Part shown: positions 1 through 9,071 of the stretch, piece after piece
Layout of the letters: each line of letters opens with the position of its first letter
Numbering within the stretch: the stretch's first letter is position 1
DNA from: Arenibaculum pallidiluteum
Lineage (GTDB): Bacteria > Pseudomonadota > Alphaproteobacteria > Azospirillales > Azospirillaceae
Reading direction: 5' to 3'
Length of the DNA stretch: 64,000 bases
NCBI RefSeq assembly: GCF_017355985.1
Contig: NZ_JAFIQU010000017.1
Span: forward strand, 81,108-145,107
Program-made: the position numbers and the translations under genes
The notes under the pieces: model-generated
Told to the model about the DNA's origin: nothing
Databases searched by the model: none
Seen by the model: the letters and a program-made list of their open reading frames with translations, nothing else

Positions 1-2322
1 GATCGAGCCGATCTGCTGGGCGATCTGTTCGGTCGCGCTCGCCGTCTGGTTCGCGAGGTTCTTCACCTCGCTTGCCACCACCGCGAAGCCCTTGCCTGCC
101 TCGCCGGCGCGGGCGGCCTCGATGGTGGCGTTCAGCGCCAGCAGGTTCGTCTGGCTCGCGATGTCCTGGATGAGCTGGACGACCATCCCGATCTCGGTCG
201 CGGCGCTCTGCAGCGTCTGGACGGTCTGGTCGGTGCGCTTCGCCTCCTCGGCGGCCTGGCCGGTGAAGCGCGAGCTGTCCGCCATCTGGCGCCCGATTTC
301 CGCGATCGAGGCCGAGAGCTCCTGCGCGGCGGCCGAGATCGTCTCGACATTCCCGCGGGTTTGGTCGGCCGTGGCCGCGGCGCCAGAGACCTCCGACTGG
401 TTCTGCGCGGCGGACTGGGTCATCTCCCCGGCCATTCCGTGCATCTCCTCCGCGCGGGCCGAGAGCGTTCCGACGACCTGCTTGATGGTGCGCTCCAGGT
501 CGTCGGCGAGCCCCAGCATGCTGGCGCGGCGCTCCTCGGCGGCGCGGGTGCGCTCGGCCTCGGCGCGGGCGTTCGCGCCCTCGACCTCGCGGGCAGTGTC
601 GCGGAACACCACGAGCGCCTGCGCCATGTCGGCGATCTCGTCCCTGCCCCCGGCCTTGATGGGATGGTCGAGGTTGCCGGCGGCGATGACGCGCATGGCC
701 TCGGCCAGCGCGACCAGGCGCGCGACGATGTGCCGGCCGACGACGAGCCAGACGATCAGGGCCGAAGCGATCACGCTGAAGACCGCAAGCCCGGTCAGCA
801 GGGCGCGGCCCTGGCCGACCGCGGCCCCCGCGGCGCTGCCAGCGCGCGTGGCCCGCTCGCCCGCCGTCTGCACCAGCATCGCCGCGGCCTCGCTCAGGCG
901 GGACGCCGACAGGGCGTTGGCCTCCAGCAGCGCGGCGCCGTCACGCGCGGCCTCCAGCACCGCGCGCCGGACCGCGAAGACGCCGGCATCGCCAGCGCCG
1001 TACGCCAGGAGCGCCCGCGCGCCCTCGGCAAGCGGGGCGTTGCCGGCGGCGATGGCCTCGACGCGCTTCTCGTATTCCGAACGGCTGGCCTCGAAAGCCT
1101 GCTGGAGCCCGTCCACCGCGGCGAGGCTCGAGGCCATTCCGGCTTGGTTGATCTCGCCCGCCAGCAGGTTGCTGAAGGCCGCCAGCTCGAGCAGGGTGCG
1201 CAGGGAGGCAAGGTCCCGCGTCACGTCGCCCAGCTTGTCCGAGGCCTCCATCTTCAGATCGACGGTCGAGAGCTTGAAGGCGCCTCGGGTCATGCGCAGG
1301 ATGCGCTCCGTCGTGCCCTGGAGCGGCTGGTCGAGCTCGACCGCCTTCTGCACGGCATCCGCGATGCGCGCCGACAGCGCGGCCCGTTCCTGCGCGGAGG
1401 TGCCGGCCGACAGGGCCTGGCGCTTCCACTCGAACGCGTCGGTCGGCTGCATGCCGAGCTTCATCAGGCTCTCGACCTGGGCGCCGAGCTGCTCCCATTC
1501 GCTGTTCGAGAACCGCTTCGCGCCGGCGACCGCCGCGGGGATGCCGCCGCTGAACGCGCCCATCAGCCGGTTGACCGTGTCGACATCGGAGGCCTGGGGC
1601 AGGTTGCGGATCGAATCCACCATGGCCCTGAGCGCCAGCCTTGTCTCGTAGACCGCGATGAGATCGGCGCTCGCCTGCGTATCCAGGCGGTCGGCGGTGG
1701 TCGTGATCACGCTGTCGAGCTGGCCCGTCGAGTTGCCGAGCGCCGCCGTCTTCTGCTCCACCGCGGGCTCGACCATGGCCCGGAGCTTTTGATGCGCATC
1801 GTTCAGCCCGGCCAGGATGCCCGCGCCGCGCGCATCGGCCTCCAGGCCGGCCTGCACCGAGCGGTCCAGGCTCGCGAGGTTCCCGAACATCGCCTGCGCC
1901 TCGGACTTGATCCTGTCGAGGACCTGCTGCGGCGCTCCGAGCTGCTCCGCCTTGGCGATCAGCTCGTTGAGGTGGTTCTGGTTGCGCTGCAGGTCGCCCT
2001 TCAGCGTCCCGCGCCGCTCCTGCGAATCGGCCGCAGCCAGGGCCGGCGCCACGGCGACGATCCGCGCGCTTTCCGCGGCCAGCCCGTGGGCGGCCGAGAG
2101 GCTCGGAATGCTGTCGTCGATGACCTGCGTCAGCGCATCGTCGATGGTGTCGAAGGAGAGCCAGCCCACACCGGCGCCAAGCACCGCGAAGGCCGAGATC
2201 GTGCTGACCGAAAGCAGAAGCTTCCGCCCGATGCCGAATGCCGCGCCCGGAATGGCGGGACGGCCGCCGTCGATGGTGGTGCCGCTCATTGCCCCTTTGC
2301 CTTCCTTGAAGAACTTCGCCAT
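1..2322 (-). CDS. methyl-accepting chemotaxis protein (C-terminus cut by window edge)
   Basis: Membrane chemoreceptor that senses a ligand and controls the CheA kinase. The visible 774 residues start at an ATG 9 nt after a GGGGAGG ribosome site. An N-terminal membrane segment (about residues 28-48) is followed by a long, mostly helical periplasmic region of almost 500 residues. A second membrane helix (about 525-545) leads into a HAMP domain and then the signalling coiled coil. The highly conserved hairpin tip is seen as [19 protein letters not shown], followed by [13 protein letters not shown]. The reading frame runs off the window, so roughly the last 80-100 residues of the return helix and any CheB/CheR tail are missing. 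The large sensor region suggests a helical-bundle ligand domain, but the ligand cannot be told. Confidence 0.95.
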   Translation of the reverse strand, partial: MAKFFKEGKGAMSGTTIDGGRPAIPGAAFGIGRKLLLSVSTISAFAVLGAGVGWLSFDTIDDALTQVIDDSIPSLSAAHGLAAESARIVAVAPALAAADSQERRGTLKGDLQRNQNHLNELIAKAEQLGAPQQVLDRIKSEAQAMFGNLASLDRSVQAGLEADARGAGILAGLNDAHQKLRAMVEPAVEQKTAALGNSTGQLDSVITTTADRLDTQASADLIAVYETRLALRAMVDSIRNLPQASDVDTVNRLMGAFSGGIPAAVAGAKRFSNSEWEQLGAQVESLMKLGMQPTDAFEWKRQALSAGTSAQERAALSARIADAVQKAVELDQPLQGTTERILRMTRGAFKLSTVDLKMEASDKLGDVTRDLASLRTLLELAAFSNLLAGEINQAGMASSLAAVDGLQQAFEASRSEYEKRVEAIAAGNAPLAEGARALLAYGAGDAGVFAVRRAVLEAARDGAALLEANALSASRLSEAAAMLVQTAGERATRAGSAAGAAVGQGRALLTGLAVFSVIASALIVWLVVGRHIVARLVALAEAMRVIAAGNLDHPIKAGGRDEIADMAQALVVFRDTAREVEGANARAEAERTRAAEERRASMLGLADDLERTIKQVVGTLSARAEEMHGMAGEMTQSAAQNQSEVSGAAATADQTRGNVETISAAAQELSASIAEIGRQMADSSRFTGQAAEEAKRTDQTVQTLQSAATEIGMVVQLIQDIASQTNLLALNATIEAARAGEAGKGFAVVASEVKNLANQTASATEQIAQQIGSI

Positions 2323-2691
2323 CGGCGCGACCGCCTCCCCTGAAGACGGAACGACACCGGCATCACCCAGGCGTTGTGCGGCAAGATTTTTAAAAAATTG
2401 TCAAAGGTAAAAATGAACAGATTTACGCTCTATTATCCAATACCGAGAGCATAGCATTCGAAGATCGATTGCTTCCTTTGCGAACAGGATAGCGATCGGT
2501 GACGGCCGTGGCCCGCAGCCGCCCGTCGAGTTGGCCGAACCTTCGGCGGGCCATCCAAGGCCGAGCGTGTCGATGCACTGCGCCGCAGGGTTTGCGACGG
2601 CAGGATCGTTCCTTAATCGCAACGACCTGCCTTGCCAAACAAAGTGCGGTCGGCTAAGCCGCGGCATTCGAACATTTGGAGAACGCCGATC
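2323..2691. other. AT-rich intergenic region upstream of the chemoreceptor
   Basis: No convincing gene. The stretch around 2385-2460 is strikingly AT-rich for this genome, with runs of T and A. On the minus strand TTGACA (2404-2399) could be a -35 element for the chemoreceptor gene, but no good -10 sits at the right distance. Short open frames here lack ribosome sites and recognisable sequence. Confidence 0.4.
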
Positions 2692-3015
2692 TTGCTCGAC
2701 CACCCTGATCTAGCCGCCGGATCTCCGGTTCCGGTCCGGTACACCGAAGCCTTTCCGGCTGCGCTGCCGGACGAAACTGCCGAAATCCCCTCGCTGGTGC
2801 GTCCTGACCCGGAGAATGCCTTCGCCGTTCGGGCAAGAGCCGATGGGCCCTGCGGTATACGCGCCGGGGACGTCATCGTGGCCGATCGGTCGCTCTCGGC
2901 GAAGCCGGGAGCCCTTGTGGTGACCGATATCGGACATGCGCTCCGCGTCTCGGAGCATCCCGCCGAGGGTGTCCGCATGGGCATCGTGCGCGCGATCTTG
3001 AGGCGCAGGGGCTGA
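2692..3015 (+). CDS. S24/UmuD-like protein lacking the catalytic serine and lysine
   Basis: A 107-residue protein that reads like the C-terminal half of UmuD/LexA-type S24 peptidases. It has a PSLVRPDPENAFAVRARADG stretch where UmuD has its active-site strand, then RAGDVIVADRSLSAKPGALV, which matches the conserved GDxxIVD...GDIV core, and ends in GIVRAILRR. The GDSM catalytic motif is replaced by DGPCG, and the strand that should carry the lysine reads HALRV. I chose the TTG at 2692 because GGAGAA lies 8 nt upstream; an in-frame TTG at 2632 would add 20 residues but has no ribosome site. It has no partner umuC or helix-turn-helix region. It could be a remnant or a non-catalytic fold; the assignment rests on pattern similarity only. 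Confidence 0.5.
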   Translation: MLDHPDLAAGSPVPVRYTEAFPAALPDETAEIPSLVRPDPENAFAVRARADGPCGIRAGDVIVADRSLSAKPGALVVTDIGHALRVSEHPAEGVRMGIVRAILRRRG

Positions 3016-3396
3016 GGCTCGGCCCTTCACAGCCGACAGTTGGGGATCGACAAGGAAGCCGTGACGATCATGTGACAGGCGGCAGTGAGCAGGTTGAAGC
3101 GATGCAGCGCGCCCCCAAATTCACGTTGTCGGGCGCTGGGCGCCCGGCGTTTAGCCTCCCTGTTCAACTCCGGCCGCGCCAGTGAGGCAGCGGCCTTTTT
3201 CTTTGGTCGCTGCCGGGATCGGATCTTCCGAGCCGGACTGCAGCGCCAACCATCCGGGCTGCAAGTGCCTGGTCATTCCGAAGCAGAGGGCATCCGGGGC
3301 CGGCCTGCCGGCGACCGCGGCGGCGATCGCCAACGACGTGGCGCAGGGGCTTTCGAGCGGATTGCAGCGCGTCGTTGCAGGCCCGCCGCGCCCGCC
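3016..3396. other. non-coding stretch, possible gene debris
   Basis: No intact gene is visible. A short plus-strand frame near 3190-3380 contains a phrase resembling the end of LysR-type effector domains (LVAAGIG), but no further match follows. It borders a decayed gene copy, so this may be degraded coding sequence. Confidence 0.3.
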
Positions 3397-4021
3397 CGCT
3401 CAGGCGCCGGGGCGCTCGAAGATCACTGAGCGGTCGATCTCCGCCAGGCTGGCCCGTCCGGTCAGGGCCATGGCGACCTCGAACTCGGTCTGCAGGATGG
3501 TCAGCATGTGCGCGACGCCCACCGCGCCGCCGACCGCAAGGGCGTGCAGGACCGGCTGCCCGACCAGCACGGCGGCGGCGCCGAGGGCGATCGCCTTGAG
3601 GATGTCCGTGCCGCGGCGGATGCCGCCATCCATCACGACGGGCGGGCGTCCGGCGGCCCTTTCGGCGACCAGCGGCAGGACGCCGATCCGGGGCTGCCGG
3701 GAAGGGTCGGCACGAAGTCGTCGGGCTCCATGCCCGCCAGGTTGGCCGCCGAGATTCCATCGGGCAGGCGGAAGCCCGCGCGCTGCTCCATGCTGCGGAT
3801 CCCGTTGACCGGCGCATCGACCGTCAGCACCAGGGCCCTGTAGCCCGGCGCCAGGGCCCAAGCCTCGATCCTGTTCAGCCGGGCCCCCTGCGCGGCGCGG
3901 TAGCGAGCGAGAAACGCGGCCGAATACGGCGGTCCGTTGGCCGGGCTCGAACATGTTCAGCGCGGGATCGGCGGCGACGGGATCGCTCTCGTCGATCACC
4001 GAGGGATCGATCCAGAACCGC
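3397..4021 (-). pseudogene. decayed chimeric copy of the FMN alpha-hydroxyacid dehydrogenase gene
   Basis: From about 3397 to 3850 the DNA is a near-identical copy (about 97% by eye) of the 3' end of the intact dehydrogenase gene at 10799-11887, in the same orientation. A 190-bp internal deletion at 3688/3689 (intact positions 11088-11277 missing) removes the part with the catalytic-histidine motif VSNHGGRT and shifts the frame. Upstream of about 3850 the sequence stops matching and encodes pieces of a different protein (an ATG at 4021 and the fragment FLARYRAAQGARLNRIEAWA in another frame). So it is a fusion of two broken genes with at least two frameshifts, and no working enzyme can be made. 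Confidence 0.85.
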
Positions 4022-4101
4022 ATGAGGCTGCATAGCCTTCCGAATCGAGTGCTTCGCAACGGCTCGAAATGACGGTATCAATTTGATTAGCCAACAAACT
4101 A

Positions 4102-4115
4102 CCCCCTCAAGGGGG
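4102..4115. promoter_or_regulatory. GC inverted repeat at the LuxR gene start (candidate operator)
   Basis: CCCCC-TCAA-GGGGG lies directly before the ATG of the LuxR-type gene and includes its likely ribosome site. A closely related element (CCCCC-TTTTC-GGGGG) lies in front of the next gene at 4997-5011. Two copies of the same unusual element around one regulator suggest binding by that regulator, or RNA hairpins that hide the ribosome site. Confidence 0.4.
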
Positions 4116-4118
4116 ATA

Positions 4119-4949
4119 ATGTTCCCGGACCAAACAAATGAAGTTGCGGTGTCGACAGGACGGGAGCGGTCGGTCCAGACCTACATAGCCCTCGCGGTGG
4201 ACGCGATCGGCACCACCCGGTTCGAGGAGGCCTTCATGGCCGCCATCAACCATCTGGTGCTGGTCGACCACTGCACGCTGAACAGCTACAGCGAGGACGA
4301 GGGCCTGACCTCCGTCGTGGTGGCCAGCCGCATCGACACCGCGACCGCCCGGTCGGTCACCCGCGCCTATGTCGACGGAGGCTATGAGCTCGACCCGAAC
4401 TTCCCGGACCTGCGCCGCTATGTCAGGACCCGGCGCGTGATCATTCGAGCGCACGATCCGCGGCGCATCCAGTCCAAGGCCTACCGGGACCGCTTCTACA
4501 GCGGCGTCGACGTCGTCGATAAGATCGCCCTGATCTGGTACGCGGACTTCAAGGCCTACAACCTGAATCTGTACCGGACCAGCGCCTCGGGCCCCTATAT
4601 GCCGGCCGAGAAGGCCATCGTGATCGAATGGGGCGAGGTCATTGCCAGCATCGCACGGCAGCACTGTCAGCACTTCCTGGTCCAGAAGGACCTCTCGACC
4701 GGCAACATGCTCGCCTTTCTCGAGCGTCTCGCCACCGCCGCCAAGATTCCCCTGACCCGGCGCGAACTCGACGTCTGCTCCCGGATCGCGCTCGGATACC
4801 GCATGGAGGGAATCGCGGCCGATCTCGGCATCGGCTTCGAGAGCGCGGTCAGCTACCGGAAGGCCGCCTACCGCAAGCTCGGCATCTCCTCTCAAGGCGA
4901 ATTGTTCGGCCTGTGCCTGCGAAACCTCCACCAGTTCGTCCGCAGATGA
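4119..4949 (+). CDS. LuxR-family transcription regulator of the TRAP/oxidoreductase cassette
   Basis: A 276-residue regulator. The C-terminal 65 residues form a clear LuxR-type helix-turn-helix (LTRRELDVCSRIALGYRMEG, then IAADLG, then AYRKLGISSQGELF). The N-terminal 200 residues are a GAF/autoinducer-like sensor region with no recognised ligand motif and no receiver domain, so it is probably a solo regulator answering a small molecule. I prefer the ATG at 4119 over the TTG at 4083 because GGGGG lies just upstream. It sits 142 bp upstream of the MBL-TRAP-oxidoreductase genes in the same direction and most likely controls them in response to the transported acid or a breakdown product. Confidence 0.8.
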   Translation: MFPDQTNEVAVSTGRERSVQTYIALAVDAIGTTRFEEAFMAAINHLVLVDHCTLNSYSEDEGLTSVVVASRIDTATARSVTRAYVDGGYELDPNFPDLRRYVRTRRVIIRAHDPRRIQSKAYRDRFYSGVDVVDKIALIWYADFKAYNLNLYRTSASGPYMPAEKAIVIEWGEVIASIARQHCQHFLVQKDLSTGNMLAFLERLATAAKIPLTRRELDVCSRIALGYRMEGIAADLGIGFESAVSYRKAAYRKLGISSQGELFGLCLRNLHQFVRR

Positions 4950-4996
4950 CCGGCGGCTGCGGAGGCTGGCGGAAGCGGGCCTTCGCCTCGTCCGTT

Positions 4997-5011
4997 CCCC
5001 CTTTTCGGGGG
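4997..5011. promoter_or_regulatory. second GC inverted repeat (candidate LuxR operator)
   Basis: CCCCC-TTTTC-GGGGG between the LuxR gene and the MBL-fold gene, 80 bp before the latter's ATG. It has the same arms as the element at 4102-4115. No T-tract follows it, which argues against a plain terminator. Confidence 0.4.
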
Positions 5012-5091
5012 AGCGACGCTCGACATCGGGACTGGTAGCCTCACTGATAATTTGCGGGCGAACAATCAGCCCGAGGACGGGAGGAAACTAG

Positions 5092-6048
5092 ATGTCGAAG
5101 CCCTTCGCCTCGACGGCCGACACGGTCAAGCCGCGCCTCGAAGCCGTGCGCCTGTCGGACAATGTCTATGCCTTCGTCAGCGGCATCGACCCGACGAACG
5201 GGCTCGTGGTCGGGAAGGACTGCTGCGTGGTCGTGGACACCCGCGCGACGCCCAGGCTGGCGCGGGAACTGATCGCGGCGATCCGGGAAATCACCGACAA
5301 GCCGATCCGCTACGTGGCGCTGACCCATTACCACGCGGTCCGCACCATGGGCTTCGGCGCCTTCGACCAAGGCTGCGAGGTGATCGCGAGCGCCGGCACG
5401 CGCGAGCTGATCATGGAACGCGGCCAGGAAGACTTCGAGAGCGAGGCGCGCCGGTTCCCGCGCCTGTTCGAAGGCGTCGAGGAGATCACCGGGCTGACCT
5501 GGCCGCTGATCACCTTTCCGGAGCGCATGAGTCTCTGGCTTGGGAACACCGAGGTTCAGCTGATCAGCGCGGGCCGAGCCCACACGGCCGGCGACACGCT
5601 GGTCTGGCTGCCGCGCGAAGGTGTGTTGTGGGGCGGCGACGTGACCGACAACCACACCATCCCCTACATGGGCGACAGCTATCCCGGTTCCTGGCCGACG
5701 GTGCTGGACACGGTGCGTGCGATCCGGCCCAAGGTGCTGGTGCCGGGACGGAACGGCGTCGTCAGCGAGCCCCGGGAGATCGGCCGCGTCCTCGACGAGA
5801 CCCGCTCCTATGTCGAGACGATCACCGACGCAGCCGGCGCCGCGGTGGCGGCGGGCGAGCCGCTCAAGGCCGCCGCTGCACGGATCCGCGCGGCCTTGAC
5901 GCCAAGCTTCGGCGACTGGCCGCTCTTCGAGCACTGCCTGCCCTTCAACGTGGTCCGGGCCGTCGATTTCGTGTCCGGCATCCAGCATCCGCGAATCTGG
6001 ACGGCCGAGCGCGATGCGGCGATGTGGAACGAGTTGCAGGGGGATTGA
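5092..6048 (+). CDS. metallo-beta-lactamase-fold hydrolase, variant metal site
   Basis: A 318-residue MBL-fold protein with a good ribosome site (GGGAGG). The usual HxHxDH signature appears as H79-Y-H81-A-V-R, so the Asp and last His are replaced. Downstream, GRAHTAGD (third-site His) and GGDVTDNH (bridging Asp) are kept, while the last expected His is Arg (VPGRNG). This pattern occurs in an MBL subfamily near catabolic genes; it probably binds one metal or acts on a different substrate. It has no signal peptide. The next gene starts 2 nt after its stop, so it belongs to the TRAP operon and may act on the imported compound, for example as a lactonase or thioesterase; the substrate is unknown. 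Confidence 0.8.
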   Translation: MSKPFASTADTVKPRLEAVRLSDNVYAFVSGIDPTNGLVVGKDCCVVVDTRATPRLARELIAAIREITDKPIRYVALTHYHAVRTMGFGAFDQGCEVIASAGTRELIMERGQEDFESEARRFPRLFEGVEEITGLTWPLITFPERMSLWLGNTEVQLISAGRAHTAGDTLVWLPREGVLWGGDVTDNHTIPYMGDSYPGSWPTVLDTVRAIRPKVLVPGRNGVVSEPREIGRVLDETRSYVETITDAAGAAVAAGEPLKAAAARIRAALTPSFGDWPLFEHCLPFNVVRAVDFVSGIQHPRIWTAERDAAMWNELQGD

Positions 6049-6049
6049 G

Positions 6050-6628
6050 ATGCATTCTCCGGCCGAGCGACTGAAACGCGCCGAGGAGGCATTCTTCCGG
6101 CCCTTCGCCTGGGCCTCGGCCGCGCTGGTGCTGCCGCTGGTCGCGATCATCCTCGTCAGCGTCGTGACCTCCGCATTGCGGGTCAACACGCTTGCACGGT
6201 GGGAGACTCCGGTCCCGCTCTTCGGAACCGCGATCACGCTGAACAGCCTGATCGACCTCCAATGGTACCTCTTCGCCATCGGGGTCATGCTGGCGGCGGC
6301 TCCGGCCTGGTCCCGCGAGCAGCATGTGCGGGTGGACTTCATCTACGAGACGCTGCAGGCGCGGGCGCGGGCCGCGGTCAACCTGGTGGGCCACCTGGTC
6401 TTCGCGCTGCCGTTCCTCATCCTGTTGCTGCCGGCGACCTATCGGACGGCCATGACCTCCTACGTCCGCGGCGAGGGTTCCGCCCAGGGCGGGCTGATCC
6501 ACACTTTCGTCGTCAAGGCCTTCATGCCCTTCGGCTTCTCGCTGCTGCTGGCCTTCGTGGCCGTGGACATCGTGCGGCAGGCGCTGATCGTCTTCACCCC
6601 CACGCGCAACGGTGGCGCAGGATCATGA
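6050..6628 (+). CDS. TRAP transporter small membrane subunit (DctQ type)
   Basis: A 192-residue protein with four predicted membrane helices (about residues 25-50, 65-85, 110-130 and 155-180), as usual for DctQ subunits. It contains the conserved SREQHVRVDFIYE segment between helices 2 and 3. It bridges the periplasmic binding protein and the large channel subunit in the inner membrane. The ATG at 6050 follows GGGGG and the preceding stop by 1 nt. The 3' end overlaps the DctM start by 4 nt (ATGA), showing translational coupling. Confidence 0.93.
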   Translation: MHSPAERLKRAEEAFFRPFAWASAALVLPLVAIILVSVVTSALRVNTLARWETPVPLFGTAITLNSLIDLQWYLFAIGVMLAAAPAWSREQHVRVDFIYETLQARARAAVNLVGHLVFALPFLILLLPATYRTAMTSYVRGEGSAQGGLIHTFVVKAFMPFGFSLLLAFVAVDIVRQALIVFTPTRNGGAGS

Positions 6629-7947
6629 GCGGCGAGTATCTCCTCCCCCTGGCAATGCTCGCCGCCATGCTCGGCGGCATCCTGATCGGCTATCCGGTCG
6701 CCCTCGTGCTGGGCGGGTCGGCGGCCGTGTTCCTGCTGTCCTCCGACCTGCCGGCCAGCTTCGTCAACCTCATGGCGTCGCGGATCTACGCCAATGCACT
6801 GGGCAACTGGCTGCTGGTCTGCATCCCGATGTTCGTGTTCATGGGCTTGGTCCTGGAACGCACGGGAACGGCCGTGCGCGCCCTGACCACGCTCCAGACC
6901 GCCATGGGGCGGATGCCGGGCGGCCTCGCGATCGCCGTGCTGATCGTCGGCACGCTGCTCGCGGCCGCCTCGGGCATCGTCGGGGCTTCGGTCGTGCTGC
7001 TCGGCACGCTGGCCGTGCCCCAGATGCGGGCGGCGGGTTATTCTCGGCCGCTCTCCGCAGGCATCGTCTGCGGCGCGGGGACGCTCGCGATCCTGATTCC
7101 CCCGTCGATCATGCTGGTCCTCTTTTCGGACCTTCTGAACGTCTCGGTCGGCGACCTGTTCGCGGGCGCGCTCGTGCCCGGGCTGATCCTGGCCGGCAGC
7201 TACGCCGTGCTGATCGCCGTATGGGCCTTGCTGGATCCCCGCGCCGCGCCGCGCAGCGCGTTGGGAGGCGTGAGCGCCGTTGCGATGCTCCGCGACACGC
7301 TCCCGCTTGCCCTCCTGATCTTCTGCGTGCTCGGCTCGATCCTCCTGGGCTACGCGACACCGACCGAGGCGAGCGCGCTCGGGGCGGTCGGCTCGCTCGT
7401 GATCGCGGCCTTCACCCGCACGCTGACGCCCAGGCTCCTCTACGAGACCACGCTGCAGACGGCGTATACGACCGCCATGGTCATGCTGGTCACGGTGGGC
7501 GCCACCTGCTTCAGCGCGGTCTTCCGGGGCGTCGGCGGCGAGGACATGATCCTCGATGGGCTGAAGTTCCTGCAGCTCGGCGCCTGGGGGACGTTGATGC
7601 TCCTGATGGCCGTCATCTTCGTTCTCGGCTGCTTTCTGGACTGGCTCGAGATTAGCCTGATCACCCTGCCGATCTTCGGCGCCGTCATCGGCAACCTCGA
7701 CTTCGGCTTCGGCCTGTCGCAGCAGCAGACGCTGCTGTGGTTCGCGGTCCTGGTGGCGATCAATCTCCAGACCAGCTTCCTGTCGCCCCCTTTCGGCTTC
7801 TCGCTCTTCTACCTGCGGGCGGTCACGCGCGACGTCCTGTCGAACCGCGACATCTATCTCGGCATCGTCCCCTTCATCGCAATGCAGCTCGTGGTGCTGG
7901 GGCTGTTCATGATCTTTCCGGGCCTGATCGTCTGGCCCGTCAAATAG
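6625..7947 (+). CDS. TRAP transporter large permease (DctM type)
   Basis: A 440-residue channel subunit with about 12-13 membrane segments. Family hallmarks are GIVGASVVLLGTLAVPQM early on, CGAGTLAILIPPSIMLVLFS in the middle, and the late PPFGFSLFYLRAV. It moves the bound organic acid across the inner membrane using the sodium gradient. It overlaps dctQ by 4 nt and is followed after 30 nt by the binding-protein gene, completing a Q-M-P transporter. Confidence 0.95.
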   Translation: MSGEYLLPLAMLAAMLGGILIGYPVALVLGGSAAVFLLSSDLPASFVNLMASRIYANALGNWLLVCIPMFVFMGLVLERTGTAVRALTTLQTAMGRMPGGLAIAVLIVGTLLAAASGIVGASVVLLGTLAVPQMRAAGYSRPLSAGIVCGAGTLAILIPPSIMLVLFSDLLNVSVGDLFAGALVPGLILAGSYAVLIAVWALLDPRAAPRSALGGVSAVAMLRDTLPLALLIFCVLGSILLGYATPTEASALGAVGSLVIAAFTRTLTPRLLYETTLQTAYTTAMVMLVTVGATCFSAVFRGVGGEDMILDGLKFLQLGAWGTLMLLMAVIFVLGCFLDWLEISLITLPIFGAVIGNLDFGFGLSQQQTLLWFAVLVAINLQTSFLSPPFGFSLFYLRAVTRDVLSNRDIYLGIVPFIAMQLVVLGLFMIFPGLIVWPVK

Positions 7948-7977
7948 AACACCAAACAGAACAAGGGAAGGAGCACC

Positions 7978-9003
7978 ATGAAGTTCAAACTCATCGCGGC
8001 GGCCCTGGCGTTCGCGTTCACCGTGTCGGGTGCCGCGGCGAAGGACTTGAACCTGCAGAGCGTGTTTCCCAACGGCCTGCCGGTGACGCACGACATCATG
8101 GACTTCTTCGTGAAGCGCACCGCGGCGGTCAGCGGCGGCACCCTGAACTTCAAGCCCTACGAGGCCGGCAAGCTGTCGCCGCCCTTCGAGGTCCTGGAGA
8201 ACGTCGGCAACGGCTCGATCGACGCGGGCTGGTCCTATCCCGCCTATTGGGACCGCCAGATCCCGCTGGTCAACCTGCTGACGGGCGTGCCGTTCGGGCC
8301 CGGCGCCACCGAGTTCGTGACCTGGATCTACCGAGGTGGCGGGCTCGAGCTCTGGCAGGAGGCCTACGCCAAGTTCAATGTGAAGGTCTTCCCCTGCGGC
8401 ACCTATGTATCCGAGGCGGGCGGCTGGTTCCGCAAGCCCATCGAGAAGCCCGAGGACTTCCAGGGGCTGAAGTTCCGGATGCCGGGGCTCGGCGGCAAGA
8501 TCGTCGCCAAGCTCGGCGCGTCGCCGCAGCTGATCCCCGTCGGCGAGGTCTTCCTGGCCCTCGAGACCGGCCGGCTGGACGCGACCGAGATGGGCATTCC
8601 GGCGGTCGACACGCGCTTCGGCTTCGAGAAGGTCGCCAAGTACTACTACTTCCCGGGCTGGCACAACCCGGCGACCTTCGCCGAGCTGCTGATCAACAAC
8701 GAGATCTGGGACAAGATGACGCCGGCCGAGAAGGCCAATGTGGAGACGACCTGCCTGGCCGCGAACCTGTTCGGCATCATGATGGGCGCCACCGTCCAGC
8801 ACGATCCGATCGAGAAGTTCAAGGCTGCCGGCGTCAACGTCTTGCGCTTCCCCGAGCCCGTCCTCGCCGCGCTCAAGAAAGCCACGGCCGAGGTGATGGA
8901 GGAGGAGGCGAAGAAGGACCCGCTCTTCGCCCGCGGAGTGGAATCCCTCAGGAAGTTCCGGGCGGTCTACGGAGAGTACCAGACGCTCTCGACGATTCCC
9001 TGA
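7978..9003 (+). CDS. TRAP transporter solute-binding protein (2-oxoacid/TakP-like)
   Basis: A 341-residue periplasmic receptor with a Sec signal peptide (about residues 1-22, ending GAAA). The sequence fits the DctP family branch containing the alpha-keto-acid receptor TakP. It has GGWFRKPIEKPEDFQGLKFR, with the arginine that normally clamps the carboxylate, then GLGGKIVAKLGA, and KYYYFPGWHNPATFAELLIN. This suggests a monocarboxylate, possibly a 2-oxo or aromatic acid, as substrate; the exact ligand is inferred only. A strong hairpin after the stop probably stabilises this part of the mRNA. Confidence 0.92.
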   Translation: MKFKLIAAALAFAFTVSGAAAKDLNLQSVFPNGLPVTHDIMDFFVKRTAAVSGGTLNFKPYEAGKLSPPFEVLENVGNGSIDAGWSYPAYWDRQIPLVNLLTGVPFGPGATEFVTWIYRGGGLELWQEAYAKFNVKVFPCGTYVSEAGGWFRKPIEKPEDFQGLKFRMPGLGGKIVAKLGASPQLIPVGEVFLALETGRLDATEMGIPAVDTRFGFEKVAKYYYFPGWHNPATFAELLINNEIWDKMTPAEKANVETTCLAANLFGIMMGATVQHDPIEKFKAAGVNVLRFPEPVLAALKKATAEVMEEEAKKDPLFARGVESLRKFRAVYGEYQTLSTIP

Positions 9004-9010
9004 CGACGGA

Positions 9011-9036
9011 TGCGGCGGGGCCGAAGCCCCGCCGCA
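9011..9036 (+). terminator. intercistronic hairpin after the binding-protein gene
   Basis: Perfect 11-bp stem (TGCGGCGGGGC / GCCCCGCCGCA) with a CGAA loop, just after the dctP stop and before the oxidoreductase gene. There is no T-run, so it is more likely a partial terminator or mRNA-stabilising stem than a full stop. Confidence 0.6.
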
Positions 9037-9071
9037 CCTGCGCCCTCCATCATCGATCCCGAGGTTTCGGC

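Noticed and set aside
92..2343. Two long plus-strand open frames (519 and 660 residues)
   Set aside because: They lie antisense to the chemoreceptor, which has clear domains; the translations are Arg/Ala/Ser-rich with no recognisable family. High GC makes long antisense frames common.
2401..2703. A 100-residue minus-strand frame upstream of the chemoreceptor
   Set aside because: No ribosome site, no family similarity, and AT-rich promoter-like DNA at its end.
3182..3396. Fragment resembling a LysR effector-domain end
   Set aside because: Only a short phrase (LVAAGIG) matches; the rest does not, so no gene is claimed.
6460..8802. A 780-residue minus-strand frame
   Set aside because: Antisense to the TRAP genes, composed of charged low-complexity sequence; the plus-strand genes have strong family matches.
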